Source: JAAEQG01 sp023133475 (GTDB lineage: Bacteria; Planctomycetota; Phycisphaerae; UBA1845). From it: a DNA stretch of 14,525 nucleotides. How positions within the stretch are numbered: the first letter of the stretch is position 1; the number at the start of each line of letters is the position of its first letter. The notes under the pieces are model-generated. The model did no database searches. It was not told where the DNA came from and was given only the letters and a program-made list of their open reading frames with translations. A program made the position numbers and the translations under genes. This document shows, one piece after another, positions 6,987-13,100 of this stretch. The stretch covers positions 1-14,525 of the forward strand of contig DAOVLE010000130.1 in assembly GCA_030631415.1 (NCBI GenBank), in the 5' to 3' direction.

Positions 6987-7805
6987 CTAACTTATCTCCA
7001 GGACGCGGGCCATCGGGGCAAACTCAAACTCGTCAAGTGCAGCCCGGAGTCGGCCTTCCAGCTTGGCACGCCAAAGTGATTTCATGAGAGCGTCCTTACG
7101 CCCGATGGCGTGCCCTTGGGCCTGCAACTCGCGCACTTCGCGGAGGTCGAACTCATAGGGGTGAAAGTAGACCACCGCCGGTTGCCCGGCACGGTTGGCT
7201 GCCCGAAGTGCCCGACGCACCACAGCATAAGGAAACAGACGCAGATACCCGCCTCCGCAAACCGGAACATTCCAGCCGGCAAACCTCGCGGTAGTCAGGG
7301 GGAACTCAATCAAATCGCATCCTTCCCAACGATATGGGTAGCGGGGGGCATCGGGGATGCCGTAACGCTTCTTGCGGATGGGAAAGACGCTCGAACTGTA
7401 CCGGAAACCTTCATCAGCCAGAATGGGGACCGCCCATAGAGACCGCTTGGTGATGGAAAACGCCGGTGCTCGATACCCCAGTGGGGGGCGCCCGGTCAGT
7501 GTGACAAGCTGCTCGATGCTGCGGCGCAGGTCTTGGCGGAACTGCTCGGGGCTGAGGTTGTAGACCAGGCGGTGGCTCCACCCGTGGCTGGCGATCTCAT
7601 GGCCGGCCTGGTCAACCTCGCGGACCAGGTCGGGATACAGATCGCCCACTTTGCCCAGGATGAAGAACGTAGCTTTGACCTGATGCTCATCGAGCAACGA
7701 CAGCACCCGGCGAACATTACCCACCACCCGCGGCGTGATCGGGCGGTCCGGGTCGATGTTCGCCTGCATCCAGTCCTCGAAATCGATGGTTAGAGCATTA
7801 AGCAT
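6987..7805 (-). CDS. Polysaccharide deacetylase, XrtA/PEP-CTERM-associated (DUF3473) type
   Basis: 272 residues from the ATG at 7805. The frame stays open up to 7862, but that extension is translated heptamer repeat (HFQFFIFNFPF) and is rejected; MLNALTIDFEDW is the standard family start. It is a NodB-fold, carbohydrate esterase family 4 protein: Asp8 in TIDFEDW, TFFILGKV, and the metal-binding HEIASHGWSH (His74 and His78), then GYRAPAFSI (about 110-118) and GGGYLRLFPY. The C-terminal part around HPYEFD to FAPM matches the DUF3473 extension seen in deacetylases of exosortase-linked exopolysaccharide loci. Predicted role: removal of N-acetyl groups from a surface polysaccharide or its precursor. 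Its stop is 2 bp from the start of the YdjM-TPR gene. The upstream gap is repeat-filled, so its promoter or ribosome binding site may have been altered; only a weak GAGCAG precedes the ATG. Confidence 0.92.
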   Translation of the reverse strand: MLNALTIDFEDWMQANIDPDRPITPRVVGNVRRVLSLLDEHQVKATFFILGKVGDLYPDLVREVDQAGHEIASHGWSHRLVYNLSPEQFRQDLRRSIEQLVTLTGRPPLGYRAPAFSITKRSLWAVPILADEGFRYSSSVFPIRKKRYGIPDAPRYPYRWEGCDLIEFPLTTARFAGWNVPVCGGGYLRLFPYAVVRRALRAANRAGQPAVVYFHPYEFDLREVRELQAQGHAIGRKDALMKSLWRAKLEGRLRAALDEFEFAPMARVLEIS

Positions 7806-7814
7806 ACGCTGCTC

Positions 7815-7849
7815 GGAAAATGGAAAATTGAAAATGAAAAATTGAAAAT
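7815..7849. repeat. 7-bp tandem repeat tract just upstream of the deacetylase
   Basis: Five heptamers in register: GGAAAAT, GGAAAAT, TGAAAAT, GAAAAAT, TGAAAAT. On the minus strand they read ATTTTCC/ATTTTCA, the same family as the tracts at 4014-4048 and 8085-8126. The tract ends about 10 bp before the deacetylase start, in the 5' leader. Confidence 0.8.
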
Positions 7850-7913
7850 GGGGATATGGCAACGTCTCCTCACCAGCACGGTTGATTCGCGTGTTGCCCC
7901 TGTTTCAGGAAAG

Positions 7914-7954
7914 AAGGCGGGTGGAACCCGCCTTTGCGCTCCCCGTTGGGGAGC
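7914..7954. repeat. Two adjacent perfect hairpins in the aminotransferase-deacetylase gap
   Basis: AAGGCGGGT/ACCCGCCTT (7914-7935, 3- to 4-nt loop) is a variant of the GTAGGGCGGG palindrome. GCTCCCC/GGGGAGC (7938-7944 and 7948-7954, loop GTT) follows directly. On the minus strand the first hairpin is followed by TTCTTTCC, so it might attenuate transcription before the deacetylase. That role is a guess. Confidence 0.55.
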
Positions 7955-8008
7955 CGCTAAACGTTGCGGATTGTCGCCGCTAAACGCCGCGGATTGTCGC
8001 CGCTAAGC
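7953..8008. repeat. 23-bp tandem repeat, 2.4 copies
   Basis: Units start at 7953, 7976 and 7999, each beginning GCCGCTAA; the two full units differ at two positions. The motif GTCGCCGCTAAAC also occurs at 3961-3972, where its complement carries the stop of the hydrolase gene, and GCCGCTAAAA occurs on the minus strand near 371-378. Confidence 0.7.
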
Positions 8009-8046
8009 ATCCCCCGCACAATCACAAGGAGGATGCCCGCCCCTTT

Positions 8047-8126
8047 CTCAATTCTCAATTCTCAATTCACCGCATCCCCTCCCCCATTTTCCATTTTCAA
8101 TTTTTCATTTTCCATTTTCAATTTCT
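8047..8126. repeat. Two heptamer tracts of different sequence side by side
   Basis: CTCAATT is repeated exactly three times at 8047-8067. After a 17-bp interval, six heptamers of the CATTTTC/AATTTTC type run from 8085 to 8126. The tract ends 14 bp after the stop of the aminotransferase gene in its transcription direction. The whole 335-bp gap 7806-8140 contains repeats and no credible gene. Confidence 0.8.
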
Positions 8127-8140
8127 TTCCACGGAGCGGT

Positions 8141-9247
8141 TTATCCGCACGCTTTGGTGACCGCTGCCACCACCGCGTTCTTCTGGGCGTCGGTTAGCTC
8201 CGGATATATCGGCAGGCTTAGCACTTCGCCCGCAGCTACTTCGCTGCTGGGGAAATCGCCCGGTTTGTGGTTCAGGTATGCGAAACACTCCTGAAGATGC
8301 AACGGGATAGGATAGTAAACGGCACATCCAACCCCCAACTCAGTCAAGTGGGCTTGTACCTGATCGCGGCGCCCCTTGGGAATCATGATCGTGTACTGGT
8401 TGTAGATCGACTTGTTGTAGTCGTACACGGTGGGTGTGACCACCGGGGTATCGACGAACTTTTCATCATAGTAAGCGGCGTTTTCACGGCGCTTGGCGCT
8501 CCAGCCGTCGAGGTGCCGGAGCTTGACGCGGAGAATGGCAGCCTGAAGTGCATCCAAGCGGAAATTGCCGCCAATGAAACTGTGATGATACCTCTTCGTC
8601 TCGCCGTGCATCCGCAACACGCGGCACTTCTGAGCCAACTCGGCATCGTCGGTGACCACCATGCCGCCGTCCCCGAACCCGCCTAAGTTCTTGCTGGGGA
8701 AGAAGCTAAATGTGGTAAGGTGGGCATATTGCCCGGTCTTTTTGCCGTGATGTGCCGCCCCGATGGACTGGGCACTGTCCTCGATCACAATCAGATCGTG
8801 CTTGCGAGCGATCTCCATGATCCGGCGCATGTCAGCCATCTGGCCAAAGAGATCGACGGGCATGATAGCTTTGGTGTGTTCGGTGATGGCCGCTTCGATC
8901 TTAGCTGGGTCGATATTGAAGCAGGTTGGGCAACTATCGACGAAGACGGGTTTTGCCCCCACGCGGGCAATGCTGCCGACAGTGCCGAAGAAAGTGAACG
9001 GGGTGGTGATGACCTCGTCCCCGGAGCCGATGTCGCAGGCCATCAGGCTCACGATCAGCGCGTCGGTCCCACTGGACACCCCGACGGCATGCCTGGTGTC
9101 GCAATAGGCGGCGATTTCCTCCTCGAACCCCTGCACTTGCGGGCCGAGGATGAAGTACTGCGAATCGCACACTGTCTCGATCACCGGCTGAATCTCGTCG
9201 CGGAGGGCGGCGTATTGGGCCTTCAAATCCAAGAGCGGTACTTTCAT
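8141..9247 (-). CDS. DegT/DnrJ/EryC1/StrS-family sugar aminotransferase (PLP)
   Basis: 368 residues, the usual family length. It starts MKVPLLDLKAQY, as do many nucleotide-sugar aminotransferases. PLP-site features are GTDAL (60-64) for the phosphate, Asp157 in VIEDSAQS for the pyridine nitrogen, and Lys186 in FSFFPSKNLGGFGDGG as the Schiff-base lysine. The DLFGQ segment and the GGNFRLDALQAAIL motif are also family hallmarks. The enzyme should transfer an amino group from glutamate to a 3- or 4-keto nucleotide sugar, giving an amino sugar for a surface glycan; WbpE-like 3-amino sugar formation is one option, but the sugar cannot be read from sequence alone. The ATG at 9247 is chosen over that at 9259 because GGAG sits six bases before it, inside the upstream codons. 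It is the first gene of the minus-strand group. All catalytic residues are present. Confidence 0.95.
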   Translation of the reverse strand: MKVPLLDLKAQYAALRDEIQPVIETVCDSQYFILGPQVQGFEEEIAAYCDTRHAVGVSSGTDALIVSLMACDIGSGDEVITTPFTFFGTVGSIARVGAKPVFVDSCPTCFNIDPAKIEAAITEHTKAIMPVDLFGQMADMRRIMEIARKHDLIVIEDSAQSIGAAHHGKKTGQYAHLTTFSFFPSKNLGGFGDGGMVVTDDAELAQKCRVLRMHGETKRYHHSFIGGNFRLDALQAAILRVKLRHLDGWSAKRRENAAYYDEKFVDTPVVTPTVYDYNKSIYNQYTIMIPKGRRDQVQAHLTELGVGCAVYYPIPLHLQECFAYLNHKPGDFPSSEVAAGEVLSLPIYPELTDAQKNAVVAAVTKACG

Positions 9248-9253
9248 GTTAAT

Positions 9254-9257
9254 CTCC
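9254..9257 (-). promoter_or_regulatory. Shine-Dalgarno GGAG that decides the start at 9247
   Basis: CTCC on the + strand reads GGAG, six bases before the ATG at 9247. It lies within the upstream ATGGAG at 9259, which makes that earlier ATG unlikely as the start. Confidence 0.55.
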
Positions 9258-9296
9258 ATCGTAGGTGTTTCTGCAAACCATCATCCCAAGCTGCAA

Positions 9297-9324
9297 CTTG
9301 TAATCAGCTATGCCCAATCGTCAA
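9297..9324 (-). promoter_or_regulatory. Sigma70-like promoter candidate for the minus-strand gene group
   Basis: On the minus strand TTGACG (9324-9319) is followed after 16 bp by TACAAG (9302-9297). The -35 matches five of six consensus bases and the -10 four of six. A start near 9290 would give a leader of about 43 nt before the ATG at 9247. Position is good, box quality is modest. Confidence 0.3.
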
Positions 9325-9421
9325 TACCCACACCGATTCCAGCGGGTGAACGCCCGAATTGTGGGTAGATCGCTGAACGGAGCCTGGAGCGTAAACGACA
9401 GGCCCTCGCCGCGACAGGTTT

Positions 9422-9564
9422 GCGCTAGGCCCGGCATTTATGCCGGGTAAATGAGGTTCCATAATCTGCCCCCTTTCCCTTCCCCCGCCGCCTCCGGCGG
9501 CGGGGGAAGGGAAAGGGGTTATCAATCCGGCTTTTCAACCCGGCATAAATGCCGGGCCTAGCGC
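9422..9564. repeat. 143-bp nested palindromic element in the divergent intergenic region
   Basis: Outer 27-bp inverted repeats are exact: 9422-9448, starting GCGCTAGGCCCGGCATTTAT, and its complement at 9538-9564. Each arm contains a smaller palindrome, CCCGGCAT/ATGCCGGG. In the centre is a perfect 23-bp stem (9470-9492 with 9496-9518, loop TCC) made of C/T runs against G/A runs. A further CATGCCGGGCCT unit follows at 9573-9584. No coding sequence lies within. It resembles a non-autonomous MITE or compound REP element and is unrelated to the GTAGGG families. It may insulate the divergent transcription units as RNA hairpins. Confidence 0.75.
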
Positions 9565-9841
9565 GCCGTTCATGCCGGGCCTGACGCACCATTTCACGAA
9601 GCGAAACCGTTTGGCCAAAAACATCGCCGGACCCACCGTTCACGGCGAATTGCACAGACCACCCACCCATGCGCTATCCATTAACTTAACGCTCACCCGA
9701 TTTCAGCGATCACGTCACTCTGATTACCAAACCAAAAATTTCCTGATTTCTCTTGCACGCAGGGGGAAAAAGCTTTAGTATCTAGCTTAATCACTTGGCT
9801 TGCTGAGGTGATCGGCGAGGAATATCTGTCCCCAAGGGGGC
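9565..9841. other. Intergenic stretch without a convincing gene
   Basis: AT content rises toward 9700-9785. An open frame from 9572 (68 codons) begins in repeat sequence and is basic and low in complexity of function; it has no ribosome binding site and I do not accept it as a gene. A weak promoter-like pair on the + strand (TTGCAC 9753-9758, TAGTAT 9776-9781, 17 bp apart) is possible but not convincing. Confidence 0.5.
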
Positions 9842-9994
9842 ATGGGAGAGACGCCGGCGACGGTGTTCTCTTTTTTCATTTCCCTGGCGACTGCGGTGGG
9901 TATATGGGCGTTCGTCAGCGTGCCGACAACCAACGCAGTGGTTATGTCGGTGTATCTGGAGCGTGTGGTATTGATTTGTCACCGCCGGCAGTGA
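9842..9994 (+). CDS. Possible 50-residue single-span membrane protein
   Basis: ATG at 9842 to TGA at 9992-9994 gives 50 codons. Residues 7-28 (VFSFFISLATAVGIWAFVSV) form one clear transmembrane helix after the short acidic start MGETPAT; the C-terminus is basic (HRRQ), which would favour an inside C-terminus. Third codon positions are mostly G or C, as in the neighbouring genes. AAGGGGG precedes the ATG but only one base away, which is poor spacing for ribosome binding. It lies on the same strand as, and 174 bp before, the giant RCC1/TSP3 gene. I do not recognise a family. A chance hydrophobic frame is a real alternative. Confidence 0.28.
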   Translation: MGETPATVFSFFISLATAVGIWAFVSVPTTNAVVMSVYLERVVLICHRRQ

Positions 9995-10045
9995 CAGACC
10001 GTGTGTCGGGTCTCTGATCCGACGAAACGACCTGCTTGGCGTTTG

Positions 10046-10055
10046 GTGTATACAC
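10046..10055. promoter_or_regulatory. Perfect 10-bp palindrome GTGTATACAC, possible operator
   Basis: GTGTATACAC, flanked by TTTG on the left and AAAA on the right, lies 113 bp before the giant gene. Its size and symmetry fit a dimeric regulator site, but no regulator or second copy is seen in the window. Confidence 0.2.
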
Positions 10056-10156
10056 AAAATCTTCCAGAAGAACACACAAACAGCAGGGGAAAAGTCATCT
10101 TCAAGCAAAGTATGATGCGGCAGTTGTGGATGTCGTGCTCACAGGAATCCGGGAAT

Positions 10157-10161
10157 GGAGG
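10157..10161 (+). promoter_or_regulatory. Shine-Dalgarno GGAGG for the giant secreted protein
   Basis: GGAGG seven bases before the ATG at 10169, close to ideal strength and spacing. Together with the signal peptide immediately after the ATG it fixes the start. Confidence 0.75.
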
Positions 10162-10168
10162 AATTGTC

Positions 10169-13100
10169 ATGAGATTCTCACGGAGAGCAAGTTTCACGGT
10201 ATTGATGTTGGCGGTCGGCGGACTGACGCTGGCTGTGCCGTCCGGCGCCTTCGGCGGCGCTATCGTCGGGTGGGGGTGGAACAACTACGGCCAAAGCGAT
10301 GTGCCCGACGGCTGCGGTTTTATGACCATTGCCGCGGGCTCCTACCATAATTTGGTCATCCTAGCTGACGGATCGCTCGTCGCGTGGGGCAGGAACGACT
10401 GTGGTCAGATCAACGTGCCCTCCGGCAACGACTTTGTGGCCATTGCTGCGGGCGGTGCTCACAGTCTTGCCATCAATACCAATGGGTCGATCGTCGGGTG
10501 GGGCGGCTGTATCGGGGAAGGCCAGTCCGAACCGATAACTGGTTACCCGCCTCTCGGCAACGATTTTGCAGCCATTGCCGCTGGCGCGTATCACAGCCTA
10601 GCCCTCAAGAACGACGGCTCGCTCGTCGCGTGGGGTTCTAACCCTCACGGCCAGTGCAACGTACCCGCTGGCAACGATTTCGAGGCCATTGCTGCTGGCT
10701 GGGGCCACAGCGTGGCTCTCAAGGCCGACGGGTCGATCGTAGCGTGGGGCTGGAACTCTCCTACTTATGGCTACCAGACCGACGTGCCGGCCGGCAACGA
10801 CTTTGTGGCTATTGCCGCTGGCGAGTATCACAATCTGGCCCTCAAGGACGACGGCTCGATCGTCGGGTGGGGCTGGAACGACTTTGGCCAGGCCGCCCCG
10901 CCCCCTGGTAGCAACTATGTGGCCATTGATGCGGGTGGACATCACAGTCTGGCTCTCAAGGACGACGGTTCGATCGTCGGGTGGGGCTACAACACTTCTG
11001 GCCAGACCAACGTGCCTGCCGGCAACGATTTTGTGGTCGTTGCCGCGGGTGGCAGGCACAGCCTGGCACTGACCAACGACGCCGACTTCGATAATGATGG
11101 CTTGCGCGACCGCTGTGATAACTGCCCCGAGACTCCAAATCCTGATCAACTAGACGACGACGACGACGGGTTGGGTGACGCCTGCGACGCCTGTCCGTAC
11201 GATCCGGACAACGACGTTGACGGAGATGGAGTCTGTGGCGATGTAGACAACTGTATAAACGTGTACAACCCTGGTCAGGAGGATCCCGATGGCGACAGCC
11301 TTGGTGATGCCTGCGACAATTGTCCGAACGACTACAACCCACTGCAGGAGGATATTCTGGACAACGACGGCATCGGTGACGCCTGCGACAACTGTCCAGT
11401 CGTTGCCAACCCTGATCAGGCAGACGGTGACAGTGACGACATCGGTGACGTCTGTGACAACTGCCCGAACGACTACAATCTGGGCCAGGAGGATGTGGAC
11501 AGCGACGGTTTCGGCGACGTCTGTGACATCTGTCCGAACGATCCGTACAACGACGCCGACGCGGATGGCCTTTGTGGAGACGAAGACAACTGCCCAAACG
11601 ACCACAACCCCGGCCAGGAGGATGTGGACAGCGACAGCTTCGGTGATGTCTGCGACAACTGCCCGAACGACCACAACCCCGGGCAGGAGGATGCGGACAA
11701 CGACGGCATTGGCGATCCATGCGACCCAAATCCGAACAATCCGAACCTCGTGATCGTCGGATGGGGCAGAAACGATGATGGTCAGAGCAGCCCGCCCACT
11801 GGCGACGACTTTGTGGCTATTGGCGCGGGCATCGAACACAGTGTGGCCCTCAAGGTCAACGGCTCGATCGTCGCCTGGGGTGATTGTGGGGGCGGCCGGT
11901 GCGACGTGCCCCCCGGCAACGACTTCATCGCCATTGCCGGGGGCGGCATTCACAGTCTGGCCCTCAAGACCAACGGCTCAATCGCGGCGTGGGGCGTGAA
12001 CAACGACGGCCAGTGCAACGTACCGGCCGGCAACTACTTTGAGGCAATTGCCGCGGGTCGCGAGCACAGTCTGGCCATCAAGACCGACGGCTCGGTTGCA
12101 GGGTGGGGTTATAACGTCTATGGCCAATGCAACTTCCCTGCCGGCATCAACGTTGTGGCCATTGCCGCGGGTGGTTTTCACAGTCTGGCCATCAAGTCCG
12201 ATGGGTCAATCGTAGCGTACGGCAAGAACGACAACGGCCAGTGCAACGTCCCAGTTGGTAACGACTTCACCGCCATTGCCGCAGGATGCCATCACAGTCT
12301 AGCCATCCGAATCGATGGGTCGCTCGTGGCGTGGGGCTGGGACGGCTACGGCCAGTGCAACGTGCCCGCCGGGAGCAACTTTGTGGCCATTGACGCAGGC
12401 TACAGTTACAGTTTGGCTCTCAAGACCGACGGCTCGCTCATCGCGTGGGGCGAAAACTGGCGCGGCCAATGCGACGTGCCAGCCGGCAACGGCTTTACGG
12501 GCATCGCTGCTGGGGACGAGCACGGTCTGGCCCTGACTCTCGACGTCGACAACGACGAAATCCTCAACGTTTGGGACAACTGCGTATACGTGTACAACCC
12601 CAGCCAGGAGGACGTTGGCGACGGCGACGGCGTCGGCGACGTCTGCGATAATTGCCCGAACCACGCGAACACTACCCAGGCGGATTGTGACGGCGACGGG
12701 ATCGGCGACATCTGCGCGATTGCCGATGGCCTCAGCCTGGACTGCCAGCCCAACGGGATCCCCGACGAGTGCGAGGTGCGCGGAGTATTGTTTGGCGTAG
12801 GTCCTGGACCGGAATTCTACGAGGTTAACCCTGCCGATGGTTCGCTCACGGTGATCAACTCCATGGATATGGACCCCGATGGTGATGTGATGGGGTTAAG
12901 TGCCCATCCCCTTACCCATGAGTTGTACGCGGTTGGCAGCTTTGATGGGTGGGGCAACCCCGAAAACCTTGTGCGCATCGACCCTGACACGGCGGCCATC
13001 ACCGTTATCGGCGACCCTGGGGTACTCCTGTTCGACATCGCCTTCCGAAGTGATGGGACCCTATATGGAATCGAGCGAAACTGTAGTTCTTCGCCCAGAG

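Noticed and set aside
7806..7862. N-terminal extension of the deacetylase
   Set aside because: The extra 19 residues are translated heptamer repeats; the family starts at MLNALTIDFEDW.
7953..8126. CRISPR-like appearance of repeated short units
   Set aside because: Repeats are directly adjacent with no spacers of uniform length, and no cas gene is present.
8720..9349. + strand open frame of 209 codons opposite the aminotransferase
   Set aside because: The minus strand encodes a complete DegT-family enzyme with all PLP residues; this frame has no recognisable domain and is a shadow.
9422..9564. rRNA/tRNA or riboswitch as explanation of the strong folding
   Set aside because: The structure is fully explained by exact inverted repeats; no tRNA arms, conserved riboswitch core or downstream regulated gene arrangement is seen.
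9572..9778. 68-codon + strand frame after the nested palindrome
   Set aside because: Starts inside repeat sequence, lacks a ribosome binding site and shows no domain, helix or signal pattern.
9753..9781. Promoter-like pair TTGCAC-17 bp-TAGTAT on the + strand
   Set aside because: Only three of six and four of six matches to the sigma70 boxes and nearly 400 bp before the giant gene; not strong enough to list.
11150..11953. Minus-strand open frame of 267 codons opposite the TSP3 region
   Set aside because: It is the mirror of the repetitive GAC/GGC-rich TSP3 coding sequence on the + strand, has repetitive valine-rich content and no family match, and the + frame is clearly coding. The same applies to the minus-strand frames at 10598-11149 and 10956-11729.
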